From: Bacteroidota bacterium
GTDB taxonomy: Bacteria; Bacteroidota; Bacteroidia; B-17B0; Aurantibacillaceae
Length of the DNA stretch: 64,000 nucleotides
NCBI GenBank assembly: GCA_021156365.1
Contig: JAJNDK010000001.1
Span: 310,001-374,000 of the forward strand
Direction of reading: 5' to 3'
In this document: positions 19,618-29,055 of the stretch, one piece after another
Layout: each line of letters begins with the position of its first letter
How positions within the stretch are numbered: the first letter of the stretch is position 1
Program-made: the position numbers and the translations under genes
Notes under the pieces: model-generated
What the model saw: only the letters and a program-made list of their open reading frames with translations
Databases searched by the model: none
What the model was told of the DNA's origin: nothing

Positions 19618-20304
19618 TTAAAACTCGAATTTATAACCGATGCCCTTGATGGTTTTGATGTATTCTTCGCCTAATTTTTCACGAAGCTTACGGATATGTA
19701 CATCGATCGTACGGTCGCCGACAATTACTTCGTCGCCCCACACCTGCTGCAGGATAAATTCGCGGGTAAATACTTTACCAGGCTTGGTAGCCAGCAATGC
19801 CAGCAATTTGAATTCTTTTTTAGGAAGGCTGATCTCTGTATTATCCTTGATCACAAGGTAACGCTCCCGGTCTATCTTAAGTCCACCGAGGTCCACCTGC
19901 TCATTCGAAGCATCTGTATGGGCCTGGCTCCTTCTCAGCAGGGCTTTTATCCGGCTGCTCAACACACGTGGTTTGATCGGTTTGGTAATATAATCGTCAC
20001 CCCCCACATCAAAACCTGCTATCTGCGAATAATCCTCGTTACGGGCAGTCAGGAAAGCAATGACCACATCCTTTAAGCTTTCGATCTCCCGCAGTTCGCG
20101 GCAGGTTTCCATTCCATCCAGCTCCGGCATCATCACATCCAGTATAATAAGACTTGGTGTTTCTTTTTTTGCAATGGCTATTGCATCTCTACCGTTGGAA
20201 GCGGTAAGCACCTGGTATCCTTCTTTTTTGAGGTTGTACCCTAAAAAATCAAGAATATCCTGCTCATCATCTACTAATAAAATCTTTGTGCTTGTGCTGC
20301 TCAT
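19618..20304 (-). CDS. OmpR/PhoB-type response regulator
   Basis: A 228-residue DNA-binding regulator. Receiver domain (1-120) has the acidic pocket VDDEQD, phospho-acceptor Asp56 (ILDVMMPELDG), Thr in FLTARN and Lys in YITKPIKP. The C-terminal winged helix (~135-228) contains VGDRTIDVHIRKLREKLGE and IKGIGYKFEF. No histidine kinase is adjacent, so it is an orphan within this window. The ATG at 20304 is chosen because the longer frame adds an unrelated ten residues. A TAAATTTG -7 box lies 18 bp upstream of it. PhoB/YycF-like regulators of this type control envelope or phosphate genes; the targets cannot be told here. Confidence 0.93.
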   Translation of the reverse strand: MSSTSTKILLVDDEQDILDFLGYNLKKEGYQVLTASNGRDAIAIAKKETPSLIILDVMMPELDGMETCRELREIESLKDVVIAFLTARNEDYSQIAGFDVGGDDYITKPIKPRVLSSRIKALLRRSQAHTDASNEQVDLGGLKIDRERYLVIKDNTEISLPKKEFKLLALLATKPGKVFTREFILQQVWGDEVIVGDRTIDVHIRKLREKLGEEYIKTIKGIGYKFEF

Positions 20305-20322
20305 ATATCGCTTATATGGGTA

Positions 20323-20330
20323 CAAATTTA
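20323..20330 (-). promoter_or_regulatory. -7 promoter element of the response regulator gene
   Basis: Minus strand TAAATTTG, exact TAnnTTTG, 18 bp before the ATG at 20304; no clear -33 box at the normal distance. Confidence 0.5.
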
Positions 20331-20455
20331 GCACATTTCAGCCAAAGCGGGAGTTAAGGTTTTGTTAAGCCTGAAAAGCCTTGTTAAATCAATAGTTAAC
20401 CATTTAATAACATTAAACTTACCATGAGGTTATATAGACAACAGATATTTGCAGC

Positions 20456-20839
20456 ATGAAAAAAGCATTGGTCCTTTTCTTCTTTTCTCTTACCACCTGG
20501 ATGTTTGCGCAAACACCTGCCGGCCTTCATGGAAAGGTGGCAGATGCTGCTACAGGAGAAACCCTTGCCGGGGCCAGTATTTCTGTTCAGGGACTGGGTA
20601 CTTTTACAACTGATTTCGATGGTTATTTTGATCTGACAAGCCTTCAGCCGGGTACTTATAAAGTTGTTTGCCAATACCTTTCTTATTCCAATAAAACACT
20701 GGAAATAGAAGTAAAAGCAGGCGAAACCCTAAGCTTACAGATCAATATGGAGGAACCGGCTATTGATATCACAAAAGGAGTAAGCGCCGCTTCTGTATCT
20801 CCGGCCACTGCTACTTCCTCCATGAAAAGTACGAATTAA
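20456..20839 (+). CDS. Stand-alone carboxypeptidase-regulatory-like domain protein
   Basis: A 127-residue exported protein: signal peptide MKKALVLFFFSLTTWMFAQ, then one CarboxypepD_reg-like beta-sandwich (GKVADAATGETLAGASISVQ ... FDGYFDLTSLQPGTYKV), ending in a Ser/Ala/Thr-rich tail (~100-127). This domain normally forms the N-terminus of Bacteroidota TonB-dependent receptors, but here no plug or barrel follows: the stop at 20837-20839 is clean and the next gene is a regulator. It may be a small periplasmic or surface protein, or a remnant of a receptor gene. Confidence 0.82.
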   Translation: MKKALVLFFFSLTTWMFAQTPAGLHGKVADAATGETLAGASISVQGLGTFTTDFDGYFDLTSLQPGTYKVVCQYLSYSNKTLEIEVKAGETLSLQINMEEPAIDITKGVSAASVSPATATSSMKSTN

Positions 20840-20893
20840 GATCCCTTCCACTTTTAGCAGAGAATATGTATCTTAGCCTGGTAAAAATCAGTT

Positions 20894-21454
20894 ATGTCGC
20901 TTATTCAAAAGATCACTACACTCTGTAACCTGAGTGATGGTGCGCAGAAATTCCTGCAGGAACGCGTTCAGCGCTTCGAGTTCAAAAAAAATGAGATCAT
21001 ACTGAACGACCGGAGTATATGCGAATACCTGTATCTTGTCAATTCCGGCTTGTTGCGGGGCTATTATTTCAATGATGCGAAGGAAGTGACCAATTGGATC
21101 GCAACGGAAGACGATTTCGGTACCTCTTTTTACTCTCTCATTTCGCAGCAAACCGGCTACGAAACCATCGAAGCTATTGAGAACAGCAGTGTAGATGCCC
21201 TTCATAAAAAAGACATGGATCAGCTGTATGCACAATTCCCGGAAACGGAAAAGGCAGGCCGGATCCTGTTGGAAAATTATTACCTGCGTCTCGAAGAACG
21301 GATGATCTACACCCGTTTTAAAACAGCGAAAGAACGGTACCAGCATTTTTTTGAGAACAAACGGGAACTGGTGAAACGCGCACCATTAGGTTCTATCGCT
21401 TCGTACTTAGGTATTACGCAGGAAACCCTGAGCAGGATCCGGGCGGAGAAATAA
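20894..21454 (+). CDS. Crp/Fnr family transcriptional regulator
   Basis: A 186-residue protein with an N-terminal cyclic-nucleotide-binding-like beta-roll (LNDRSICEYLYLVNSGLLRGYYF) and a C-terminal helix-turn-helix (LGSIASYLGITQETLSRIR). Bacteroidota have many such small Crp/Fnr-like regulators; no Fnr-type N-terminal Cys cluster is present, so it is not an oxygen sensor of that kind. The ligand is unknown. Its stop codon overlaps the start of the next gene by one base, so the membrane protein downstream is translationally coupled. Confidence 0.9.
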   Translation: MSLIQKITTLCNLSDGAQKFLQERVQRFEFKKNEIILNDRSICEYLYLVNSGLLRGYYFNDAKEVTNWIATEDDFGTSFYSLISQQTGYETIEAIENSSVDALHKKDMDQLYAQFPETEKAGRILLENYYLRLEERMIYTRFKTAKERYQHFFENKRELVKRAPLGSIASYLGITQETLSRIRAEK

Positions 21455-21807
21455 TGACAAAAAGCGGACAACATATTACAGCGCTCATTCTTGCATTTCT
21501 CTTGTTTTGCTATCTGTTTAGCCTGGATACTCCCGAAGATTCATTGGATATGGATATACTGGCAGCTATCATATATATAAGTGCGGGAGTATTGCTCATA
21601 CTTCTTTCTTTACTTTTCTTTTTTATTTCTTATCGTAAACAAAAGATCATTGTACCGGTACTTTACCTGCTTTTAAGCTACCTGTCTATATCTATGATCT
21701 TTTTCTGCACTACCAGCGATTTTCTACTGTTTATCTTCAGTATTTATAATTTTTCGTTCGGCGGCTTGATGCTATTTTACTTTTTAAGAACAAAAGAAGC
21801 GGGCTGA
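21454..21807 (+). CDS. Small multi-pass membrane protein
   Basis: A 117-residue protein with about four hydrophobic segments (residues ~8-22, 35-60, 66-88, 92-112) and short basic loops (YRKQK). I do not recognise a family. The ATG overlaps the stop of the Crp/Fnr gene (ATAATG), so the two are co-translated; a role linked to that regulator, for example as its target or as a signal input, is only inference. Confidence 0.65.
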   Translation: MTKSGQHITALILAFLLFCYLFSLDTPEDSLDMDILAAIIYISAGVLLILLSLLFFFISYRKQKIIVPVLYLLLSYLSISMIFFCTTSDFLLFIFSIYNFSFGGLMLFYFLRTKEAG

Positions 21808-21821
21808 TCCGACAACGCTTT

Positions 21822-22478
21822 TCAGAACTTCCAGCCCTTGGATACCAGTACTTTTTTGCATTTCAGGCAAAATTCTTTTTCTTCATCCGTGTTGTTCTTC
21901 CCCTCACCTTCCCGCATAAAGCAGGTCTTTACACCACAGTGTTGTAAGCCTTGGGTATGGCCCAGCTCATGAATGGCTACTTTGAACAATTGCAGGGATG
22001 TTCCCGTTTTTGATAAACGAAAGGAGGAGGCTACGCAAACATTGCCCGGACAAAGCCCCAGACCCATTACACCCCAATCGGGATACTCATCGCTGGTGGT
22101 ACTGATATCCTTGCCGGTGAGCCCGATGGTTACATGACCATTTTTTGTTTGCTGTTGCAGAAACACAAGAAGTGAATCGGCTTTGTAGCGATGACGTGGT
22201 TTGTAATAGGCAAAATCAGGGAGCGGGATGGCTTTATTCTGTTCAATAGCCGGGTACACTTTTTTTAATTCAGTGATCACATACTGTACCCGTTCCTCCG
22301 CAAGATCATCGAAAGGCTGAACAGTAATGGTAATTGGAACGATCGCTTTCTCTGCTGAAACCGGGGGTTTTGTTTTGGTTGTTACAACAGCAGGCTCTCC
22401 GTTCGGATCATTTGTACAGGCGAATATATACAACGAACAAAGTATTATAAGAAAGTAATGTACCTTTCCCTGTATCAT
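21822..22478 (-). CDS. Archaemetzincin-like zinc metalloprotease lipoprotein
   Basis: A 218-residue protein. The N-terminus has a lipoprotein signal with lipobox IFAC (Cys at residue 21), so the mature form should be attached to a membrane. The C-terminal half carries HELGHTQGLQHC (zinc site HExxHxxGxxH) followed by CFMREG with the Met-turn, and a CxxC (CLKCKK), the archaemetzincin (M54) arrangement. Earlier TIGLTGKDIST fits the same fold. Substrate unknown. Third gene of an operon after an outer-membrane protein and lipA, 21 bp downstream of lipA. Confidence 0.85.
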   Translation of the reverse strand: MIQGKVHYFLIILCSLYIFACTNDPNGEPAVVTTKTKPPVSAEKAIVPITITVQPFDDLAEERVQYVITELKKVYPAIEQNKAIPLPDFAYYKPRHRYKADSLLVFLQQQTKNGHVTIGLTGKDISTTSDEYPDWGVMGLGLCPGNVCVASSFRLSKTGTSLQLFKVAIHELGHTQGLQHCGVKTCFMREGEGKNNTDEEKEFCLKCKKVLVSKGWKF

Positions 22479-22499
22479 ATTTTTATAGGTTGAGAGAAA

Positions 22500-23375
22500 T
22501 TACCACACATGCTTCTCTGCATGGTACGAAGAACGCACCAGTGGTCCGCTCTCCACAAAACGGAAGCCTTTTTCGATACCTGCCGTTTCGAAGCGTTTGA
22601 ATTTATCCGGGTGAACAAATTCTTTCACAGGTAAATGTTTGGAAGTAGGCTGCAGGTATTGCCCGATAGTGATCACGTCACAACCCGCTCTGCGCAAATC
22701 ATCCATAGCTTCGTACACTTCTTCCTCTTCTTCACCCAGGCCCACCATGATACCCGATTTGGTTTTTAATCCCGCATCGTGAATACGTCTGATCACTTCC
22801 ATGCTGCGATCGTATTTGGCCTGTATACGCACCTGTGGAGTAAGTCGTTTTACGGTTTCTATATTGTGCGAAATAATATCCGGTTTCACATCGATGATCC
22901 GTTGCAGGTTTTCCCATTTACCTGCAAAATCAGGGATCAGCGTTTCGAATTTGGTTTCAGGACTTTCCGAACGAATGGCTTTGATCGTTTCGGCCCAAAT
23001 GATGGAGCCTCCGTCTTTCAGGTCATCACGGTCGACAGAGGTGATCACGCAATGTTTTACATTCATCAGCTTCACACTGTTGGCCACCCGCATCGGCTCA
23101 TCCCAGTCTACAGGACGTGGCCTGCCGGTAGCTACCGAACAAAAGCCACAGGAGCGTGTACAGATGTTTCCGAGTATCATAAAAGTGGCTGTACCTGCTC
23201 CCCAGCATTCGCCCATATTCGGACAATTGCCGCTTTCGCAGATGGTGTGTAATTTATGCTTGGAAACGATCTCGCGGACCTGTAAATATTCTTTACCTGT
23301 TGGAAGTTTTACCCGTAGCCAGTCAGGCTTACGGATCTTTTCTGTGATAACAGAAGGAGGATCTATACTACTCAT
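22500..23375 (-). CDS. lipA: Lipoyl synthase
   Basis: A 291-residue radical-SAM enzyme that inserts two sulphurs into protein-bound octanoate. The auxiliary cluster motif [13 protein letters not shown] and radical-SAM motif [10 protein letters not shown] are intact, as is the C-terminal [10 protein letters not shown] with the Ser that ligates the auxiliary cluster. The start at ATG 23375 (MSSIDPPSV) is chosen over a TTG-type extension that would overlap the upstream gene. It lies four bases after the stop of an outer-membrane protein gene and 21 bp before the archaemetzincin gene. No lipB is present in the window. Confidence 0.97.
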   Translation of the reverse strand: MSSIDPPSVITEKIRKPDWLRVKLPTGKEYLQVREIVSKHKLHTICESGNCPNMGECWGAGTATFMILGNICTRSCGFCSVATGRPRPVDWDEPMRVANSVKLMNVKHCVITSVDRDDLKDGGSIIWAETIKAIRSESPETKFETLIPDFAGKWENLQRIIDVKPDIISHNIETVKRLTPQVRIQAKYDRSMEVIRRIHDAGLKTKSGIMVGLGEEEEEVYEAMDDLRRAGCDVITIGQYLQPTSKHLPVKEFVHPDKFKRFETAGIEKGFRFVESGPLVRSSYHAEKHVW

Positions 23376-23379
23376 GAAA

Positions 23380-24123
23380 TTAAAACCACTTTTTACCGAA
23401 TGAAAAACCAAGGTACAAAGTTACAAAAACCTGTTCTTTCCTCACATTGGCCATGGTCGGTACCGGCACAATGAATGCATCAACTACCACACCGGCTTCC
23501 AGCGCTTTTACCTCGTTGGAATAATCGGCGTATTCAAAACTAAAGCCCAGCTTGGCGTATCCGCCCGGATACACACGCATGTTACCCAGGCCGTAAAGCA
23601 TAGGTGCGCGGCCCGCAATATTGTTAAGCGTATGCTGCTCCGGATCGTATTTTTCGATAATTGGTGCAGTCAGGTTCTCTTTGAATACGTATAAATAAAC
23701 CGGTTTTGCAAAGGTGATATTGGGCCCCGCTGAAGTTGTCATACGGATCTCCACACTCTTGCGTTCTGCCCTCCCGTATAAAGTAGTCTGGTAGCCAACA
23801 CCGCCACGAAGCATCATAAGACTGTTCAGCTTTCCGTAATAAAAACTTTTGGTACCGCCTGCTCCGTCATAACGCACTTTGTATTCTTTCGGGTGTCGCA
23901 TGTTCAGCAACTGGATCTCCATAAAACGTTTCCGGGTACCGGTAACATGTACAAGGCGTTTGTATTCGAGCCCAAAACCGCGGGAATGTGCAAATATACC
24001 AAAAGTAGCTTCGTTCCTGTATAATACATTAGCCGGTTGCCCCTGTTCAATGGCCGTTAAAGCACTTTGAGAAAAAGAAGCAAATGAAAGTGTAACAAGA
24101 AGTATGGAAAGGAATTTCTTCAT
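23380..24123 (-). CDS. Predicted outer-membrane beta-barrel protein
   Basis: A 247-residue protein with signal peptide [19 protein letters not shown] and a body of alternating hydrophobic strands ([39 protein letters not shown]) ending in [15 protein letters not shown], with an aromatic final strand as in outer-membrane barrels. No named family is recognised. First gene of the operon with lipA and the archaemetzincin gene; a -7 box TATATTTG lies 12 bp before the ATG (minus strand, 24135-24142). Confidence 0.78.
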   Translation of the reverse strand: MKKFLSILLVTLSFASFSQSALTAIEQGQPANVLYRNEATFGIFAHSRGFGLEYKRLVHVTGTRKRFMEIQLLNMRHPKEYKVRYDGAGGTKSFYYGKLNSLMMLRGGVGYQTTLYGRAERKSVEIRMTTSAGPNITFAKPVYLYVFKENLTAPIIEKYDPEQHTLNNIAGRAPMLYGLGNMRVYPGGYAKLGFSFEYADYSNEVKALEAGVVVDAFIVPVPTMANVRKEQVFVTLYLGFSFGKKWF

Positions 24124-24134
24124 ATTAGCTTTAA

Positions 24135-24142
24135 CAAATATA
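24135..24142 (-). promoter_or_regulatory. -7 promoter element of the OMP-lipA-archaemetzincin operon
   Basis: Minus strand TATATTTG, exact match to TAnnTTTG, 11 bp before the ATG at 24123. A -33 box is not clear. Confidence 0.5.
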
Positions 24143-24227
24143 AGGTATTATTTGGCTCCCCCGGGTCTTTACTTTTGGAAATATTTCGTTTAATTTGCGA
24201 TCTAAGTATTTTTTAACAAAATCACAA

Positions 24228-24632
24228 ATGGCTACCTCCAAAGTAATATATACCGGCGGTTTACGTACCGAAGCAACGCACCTCGAATCGGGAACCGTTA
24301 TCTTAACGGATGCTCCGAAAGACAACCAGGGAAATGGCGAAGCTTTTTCGCCTACAGACCTTGTTGCTACTGCCCTGGCCTCCTGCATGCTCAGTATAAT
24401 GGGGATTGTGGCCAGGCGCGAAAATATTGCTGTGGAAGGATCCAAAGCAGAAGTCACCAAGATCATGTACTCAGAGCCACGCAGGATCGGTGAGATCCAC
24501 ATTAAAATAGATATGACAGCGAATTCTTTTAACGACAAGGAACGTAAGCTTCTGGAACATGCAGCTTACACCTGCCCCGTTGCAAAAAGTATACATCCGG
24601 ATATAAAACAGGTGATCGAATTCGTTTATTAG
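24228..24632 (+). CDS. OsmC family peroxiredoxin-like protein
   Basis: A 134-residue OsmC/Ohr-fold protein that reduces organic hydroperoxides. Both redox Cys are in place: ALASCMLSIMG (~50) and HAAYTCPVAKS (~117). The start MATSKVIYTGG at 24228 fits the family; the longer frame adds eleven unrelated residues. Single gene, divergent from the outer-membrane protein operon. Confidence 0.93.
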   Translation: MATSKVIYTGGLRTEATHLESGTVILTDAPKDNQGNGEAFSPTDLVATALASCMLSIMGIVARRENIAVEGSKAEVTKIMYSEPRRIGEIHIKIDMTANSFNDKERKLLEHAAYTCPVAKSIHPDIKQVIEFVY

Positions 24633-24653
24633 ACTTGTTACTTTTTCTTTGTA

Positions 24654-24841
24654 TTGAACCCCTTCAGGGTTCTTAATCTTGCAGGTAAATCGTCATTTAT
24701 TCATATTAAACCCCTCCGGGGTTTAATATGTTATGATTTAGGAAGCCTGAACCGGACAATTGTTTCATTTACAATCCGGAGGGATTGAATATGAATAATC
24801 CGCATACTGCAGTAACATTTTAGAACCCTGAAGGGGTTCAA
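24654..24841. repeat. REP-like nested inverted repeat
   Basis: Outer arms 24654-24673 and 24822-24841 are perfect 20-bp inverted repeats (GAACCCCTTCAGGGTTC core, itself palindromic). Inner arms 24698-24719 and 24776-24797 match at 20 of 22 positions. The left inner arm also forms a hairpin with 13-bp arms at 24702-24714 and 24718-24730 around TCC (CATATTAAACCCC / GGGGTTTAATATG). Such CCCCTCCGGGG and CCCCTTCAGGG elements recur in Bacteroidota intergenic DNA and resemble REP sequences moved by REP-associated transposases; none is encoded here. Confidence 0.8.
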
Positions 24842-24996
24842 CATATTTAGCCAGTATTTATTTTAAGAAAGCCTTTTCATACGCGTGCCGAAACTCTCCT
24901 TTATTTAAAACGATTCTAAATTAATCGGATTCAACCACACTTTTGCGCTGTTAACAGGTACTTGTTATCAATATAGCTTAATCCATACAATTAACC

Positions 24997-25027
24997 TTTG
25001 TTTTTGAGCACCCGAACAGTATATTTG
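24997..25027 (+). promoter_or_regulatory. Promoter of the sdh operon
   Basis: TTTG (24997-25000), 19-bp spacer, TATATTTG (25020-25027): a perfect match to the Bacteroidota primary promoter. Transcription would start near 25034, about 26 bp before sdhC. Confidence 0.85.
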
Positions 25028-25059
25028 TCAGCGATTTTAACCTGACAAACAAAAAGTTT

Positions 25060-25725
25060 ATGAGCAAAGAAAACTTTTCCAAATCTACCATCGGAAAAAA
25101 AATTATTATGGGGCTAACAGGTCTGTTCCTCATTTCATTTTTAGTTATACACGTTACCCTCAACTCTTTTATATTTTTCAATGACGGTGGGGTTTCGTTC
25201 AATGCCGGTGCCGATTTTATGGCACATAACCCGATCATTCGCATCCTCGAGATCGGATTGTTTTTAGGCCTGCTGGCGCATATTTACATGGCGCTTGTCC
25301 TTACACTCAAAAACAACAAAGCCCGCCCGGTAAAATATGCAGTTACCAACGGGAATGCCAATAGCAAGTGGTACAGCCGCTCTATGGGTATCTTAGGTTC
25401 TTTGCTCCTGTTATTCCTCGTTGTTCATTTGTCCAATTTCTGGGTTCCTACCAAGGTGGCTGTTTTTGCCCACGAAACACACGATACGTTTGCCGGCATG
25501 AAAGAGGTTTTCTCCAAATGGTATTTTGTAGCCATTTACATGGTAGGTGTGATATCTCTTTGCTATCACTTACTGCACGGTTTCAAATCGGCTTTCCAGT
25601 CATTGGGGATCAATCATAAAAAATATACCCCGATCATCGCCTTTGTCGGGAATGCTTTTTCGATCGTGGTTTGTGCACTTTTTGCGGCCATGCCTTTGAC
25701 AATGTTCTTTGGTCTTATCAAATAA
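25060..25725 (+). CDS. sdhC: Succinate dehydrogenase cytochrome b subunit
   Basis: A 221-residue membrane anchor of complex II with five hydrophobic helices, the single-polypeptide (B. subtilis/Wolinella type) cytochrome b558 form, binding haem and the quinone. Helices lie at about 17-37, 61-85, 106-130, 150-172 and 195-218; His residues within or near helices (FLISFLVIHVTL, LLAHIYMAL, LFLVVHLSN, LCYHLLHGFKS) fit haem ligands. First gene of sdhC-sdhA-(four-helix)-sdhB. Confidence 0.93.
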   Translation: MSKENFSKSTIGKKIIMGLTGLFLISFLVIHVTLNSFIFFNDGGVSFNAGADFMAHNPIIRILEIGLFLGLLAHIYMALVLTLKNNKARPVKYAVTNGNANSKWYSRSMGILGSLLLLFLVVHLSNFWVPTKVAVFAHETHDTFAGMKEVFSKWYFVAIYMVGVISLCYHLLHGFKSAFQSLGINHKKYTPIIAFVGNAFSIVVCALFAAMPLTMFFGLIK

Positions 25726-25743
25726 GGAAATATAGTTTTTAAT

Positions 25744-25761
25744 CTCCCGAAGCTTATCGGG
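25744..25761. repeat. Extragenic palindrome copy between sdhC and sdhA
   Basis: TCCCGAAGCTTATCGGGA is an imperfect 18-bp palindrome of the same family as 1720-1737, in the 53-bp sdhC-sdhA gap. Confidence 0.6.
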
Positions 25762-25778
25762 ATCAAATTTTTCAATAT

Positions 25779-27764
25779 ATGTCATCATCAAAATTAGACG
25801 CTAAAATACCGGAAGGTACACTGGAACAAAAATGGACCAAGTACCGTTCTACCGTACATTTGGTAAACCCTGCCAACAAACGTAGCCTCGAGGTGATCAT
25901 TGTGGGATCGGGATTGGCCGGCGCTTCGGCTGCTGCTTCCCTGGCCGAGATGGGTTATAAAGTAAAAGTTTTCTGTTTCCAGGACTCACCACGCCGTGCA
26001 CATAGTATCGCTGCACAGGGTGGTATCAATGCTGCCAAAAACTATCAGAACGACGGTGACAGCGTTTACCGTTTGTTCTACGATACCATCAAAGGTGGTG
26101 ACTACCGCGCACGTGAGGCTAATGTTCACCGTTTGTCGGAAGTATCCGGAAATATTATTGACCAGTGTGTGGCACAGGGCGTTCCTTTTGCCCGCGAATA
26201 CGGCGGATTGCTCAGCAACCGTTCATTTGGTGGAACACAGGTACAACGTACATTTTATGCAGCCGGACAAACCGGTCAGCAGTTATTATTAGGAGCTTAT
26301 TCTGCATTGCAGCGCCAGGTAGGTATGGGCGCAGTTAAACTATATGCCCGTCATGAGATGTTAGATGTGGTAGTGATCGACGGCAAAGCACGTGGCATCA
26401 TTGCCCGTGACCTGATCAGCGGAAAACTGGAAAGACATTTCGGACATGCAGTGCTATTGGCAACAGGCGGATACGGTAATGTATTCTACCTTTCTACCAA
26501 TGCAATGGGAAGTAACGTGACTGCTGCCTGGAAAGCACATAAAAAAGGCGCATTCTTCGGCAATCCGTGCTATACACAAATTCACCCTACCTGTATCCCG
26601 GTTAGTGGTGACCATCAATCGAAACTTACACTGATGTCGGAATCCCTCCGTAATGACGGAAGGATCTGGGTGCCTAAAAAAGCTGGCGATAACCGGAAGC
26701 CGACCGATATTCCTGAGGACGAAAGAGATTATTACCTGGAAAGAAGATACCCTGCTTTCGGTAACCTGGTGCCACGTGATGTAGCTTCCCGTGCTGCCAA
26801 AGAAAGATGTGATGCAGGTTTTGGTGTAGGCTCCAGTAAGCTGGCCGTATACCTTGATTTCGGCGCTAACATGATGCGTTATGGCCAGATCGAAGCCAAC
26901 AAACAAAGTTTGCACAACCCTTCGCAGGAAAAGATCCGTGAGCTGGGACGCGATGTAGTGAAAGAAAAATACGGTAACCTGTTCGATATGTACAAACAGA
27001 TCACCGGTGAAGATCCGTATGAAGTACCTATGCGTATTTATCCTGCCGTGCATTACACCATGGGCGGACTGTGGGTTGATTACAACCTGATGACAACTGT
27101 TCCGGGTATGTATGCATTGGGTGAGGCAAACTTCTCCGATCACGGCGCCAACCGTTTGGGTGCATCCGCACTGATGCAGGGATTGGCCGACGGATATTTC
27201 GTGATCCCGTACACAATAGGCGATTATTTATCCGAAGAGATCCGTACCAAAGCCATTCCGCTCGATCATGAAGCATTTGTAAAAGCAGAGGCAGATGTAC
27301 AGGAGCGTATCAACAAGCTGATGAACATCAAAGGAACCAAATCCGTTGACCATTTCCACAAAGCATTAGGAAAGATCATGTGGGACAAATGCGGTATGGC
27401 ACGGAATGCGGAAGGTCTGAAATCGGCGATCAGCGAGATCCAGAAACTGCGCGAGGAATTCTGGAAAGATGTGCGGGTGCCGGGCGAAGCCAATGAATTT
27501 AACCTGGAGCTGGAAAAAGCAGGTCGTGTAGCCGACTTCATCGAGTTAGGCGAGCTGATGTGCAAAGATGCATTGAACCGTAACGAAAGCTGCGGCGGGC
27601 ATTTCCGCGAAGAATACCAGACCGAGGAAGGCGAAGCAATGCGTGATGATGATAATTATGCATACGTTGCAGCCTGGGAAATGAAAGAAGTAGGCAACTG
27701 GGAGCTTCACAAGGAAGAATTGAAATACGAAAATATTAAGATCGCACAGCGTTCTTATAAATAG
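25779..27764 (+). CDS. sdhA: Succinate dehydrogenase/fumarate reductase flavoprotein subunit
   Basis: A 661-residue flavoprotein that oxidises succinate to fumarate. FAD-binding Rossmann motif [18 protein letters not shown] near residue 38; [13 protein letters not shown] with the His that carries FAD covalently near 74; later [10 protein letters not shown] and [15 protein letters not shown]. Length and motifs match the Bacteroidota SdhA. 53 bp after sdhC; 31 bp before the inserted four-helix gene. Confidence 0.97.
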   Translation: MSSSKLDAKIPEGTLEQKWTKYRSTVHLVNPANKRSLEVIIVGSGLAGASAAASLAEMGYKVKVFCFQDSPRRAHSIAAQGGINAAKNYQNDGDSVYRLFYDTIKGGDYRAREANVHRLSEVSGNIIDQCVAQGVPFAREYGGLLSNRSFGGTQVQRTFYAAGQTGQQLLLGAYSALQRQVGMGAVKLYARHEMLDVVVIDGKARGIIARDLISGKLERHFGHAVLLATGGYGNVFYLSTNAMGSNVTAAWKAHKKGAFFGNPCYTQIHPTCIPVSGDHQSKLTLMSESLRNDGRIWVPKKAGDNRKPTDIPEDERDYYLERRYPAFGNLVPRDVASRAAKERCDAGFGVGSSKLAVYLDFGANMMRYGQIEANKQSLHNPSQEKIRELGRDVVKEKYGNLFDMYKQITGEDPYEVPMRIYPAVHYTMGGLWVDYNLMTTVPGMYALGEANFSDHGANRLGASALMQGLADGYFVIPYTIGDYLSEEIRTKAIPLDHEAFVKAEADVQERINKLMNIKGTKSVDHFHKALGKIMWDKCGMARNAEGLKSAISEIQKLREEFWKDVRVPGEANEFNLELEKAGRVADFIELGELMCKDALNRNESCGGHFREEYQTEEGEAMRDDDNYAYVAAWEMKEVGNWELHKEELKYENIKIAQRSYK

Positions 27765-27795
27765 GCCAAATACGAACCCTTAAAAACAAAACAAC

Positions 27796-28239
27796 ATGAA
27801 TGTAGACGGTAACAGCTTCGACAATATTTTTGAAGAAGAAAAAGTGGTGGAAATGAAAGCGAAAGTGACCACGTATCGCGACCTGATCGTTTGGCAAAGA
27901 GCGATGCAGCTGGTAGAAGGCGTTTACAAGGTTACCAAACGTTTGCCGGATTCCGAAAAGCTTGCATTTGCGAGTCACCTGAACAGTGCCGTAGTGGTGA
28001 TACCTGCAAAGATCGCCGAAGGCTGGGGACGTAAGAACACAAAAAACTACCTTCAGTTGTTGAAAACAGCAAGAGCCTCTTTATTCACAACAGAGACCTA
28101 CCTGATCGTATTAAAAAATGTAGAGCTCGTGAGTGCTGAAGAAGAAACAAGACTTCTCGGTTATGTAGATGAAGTGAAAAAAATGTTGAACGGACTGATC
28201 AAGTCATTGAACAACAAACTAAAAACAAGCAGTTACTAA
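27796..28239 (+). CDS. Four helix bundle protein (23S rRNA intervening-sequence family)
   Basis: A 147-residue protein lying between sdhA and sdhB. The motif set [38 protein letters not shown] and [20 protein letters not shown] is that of the S23/TIGR02436-type four helix bundle family, first known from intervening sequences of 23S rRNA genes but also found as separate genes. The first ~19 residues (acidic, before [10 protein letters not shown] at 27853) are an extension and the later ATG may be the real start. Gaps are 31 bp upstream and 17 bp downstream, so it is part of the sdh transcript. Molecular role unknown; its place inside the operon is unusual. Confidence 0.9.
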   Translation: MNVDGNSFDNIFEEEKVVEMKAKVTTYRDLIVWQRAMQLVEGVYKVTKRLPDSEKLAFASHLNSAVVVIPAKIAEGWGRKNTKNYLQLLKTARASLFTTETYLIVLKNVELVSAEEETRLLGYVDEVKKMLNGLIKSLNNKLKTSSY

Positions 28240-28256
28240 TTTTAAATCATACCATT

Positions 28257-29033
28257 ATGAGCGGTTCAGGTGAAAAAACATTGAATCTAACCTTAAAAGT
28301 GTGGCGTCAGAAAAATGGCAACACGAAAGGAAATCTGGAAACACATAAAGTAAGTGGTATTTCCACTGATATGTCTTTCCTCGAAATGTTTGATGTATTA
28401 AACGAAAAACTGATCAATGAAGGCAAAGAGCCTATCGCATTTGATCACGATTGCCGTGAAGGGATCTGCGGAATGTGCAGCATGTATATCAACGGACGTC
28501 CGCACGGACCTAAGCAGGGAGTTACTACCTGCCAGCTCCATATGCGCTCATTCAAGGACGGAGATACGATCACCGTGGAACCATGGAGAAGTGTGGCTTT
28601 CCCTGTGATCAAGGATCTTGCAGTTGACAGAAGCGCTTTCGACCGTATCATTGCATCCGGTGGTTTCGTATCGGTAAATACCGGAAATGCAAAAGATGCC
28701 AACAATATCCTGATCCCAAAAGACGATGCGGATGATGCATTCAATGCAGCGGCCTGTATCGGTTGCGGAGCCTGTGTGGCAGCCTGCAAGAATGGTTCGG
28801 CTATGCTATTTGTTTCTGCCAAAGTATCTCAGCTGGCATTGTTGCCACAGGGATTACCGGAAGCAAAAAGCCGTGTATTGAACATGGTGGGACAAATGGA
28901 TGAAGAAGGTTTCGGGAACTGTACCAACACCGGCGCCTGCGAAGCAGAATGTCCGAAAGGAATTTCCCTCGAGAACATTGCCCGCATGAACAGGGAATAC
29001 CTGAAATCAAGCTTAACGTATGTGAAGAAATAG
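28257..29033 (+). CDS. sdhB: Succinate dehydrogenase/fumarate reductase iron-sulfur subunit
   Basis: A 258-residue electron-transfer subunit of complex II. The 2Fe-2S ligands lie in [12 protein letters not shown] and TTCQLH (~residues 64-90); the C-terminal half has [14 protein letters not shown] and [15 protein letters not shown] for the 4Fe-4S and 3Fe-4S clusters. Slightly longer than the usual SdhB, as is common in Bacteroidota. Last gene of the operon, followed by a strong terminator. Confidence 0.97.
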   Translation: MSGSGEKTLNLTLKVWRQKNGNTKGNLETHKVSGISTDMSFLEMFDVLNEKLINEGKEPIAFDHDCREGICGMCSMYINGRPHGPKQGVTTCQLHMRSFKDGDTITVEPWRSVAFPVIKDLAVDRSAFDRIIASGGFVSVNTGNAKDANNILIPKDDADDAFNAAACIGCGACVAACKNGSAMLFVSAKVSQLALLPQGLPEAKSRVLNMVGQMDEEGFGNCTNTGACEAECPKGISLENIARMNREYLKSSLTYVKK

Positions 29034-29055
29034 TTCTTTTTCTATAATAGAATTT

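Larger units (their letters stand above)
24633..25059. other. 427-bp intergenic region before sdhC
   Basis: Holds a nested palindrome (24654-24841), an AT-rich spacer, and the sdhC promoter at 24997-25027. No open frame with coding character is seen. Confidence 0.8.

Noticed and set aside
26454-27143. 229-residue minus-strand frame inside sdhA
   Set aside because: Antisense to conserved SdhA; no domain or promoter.
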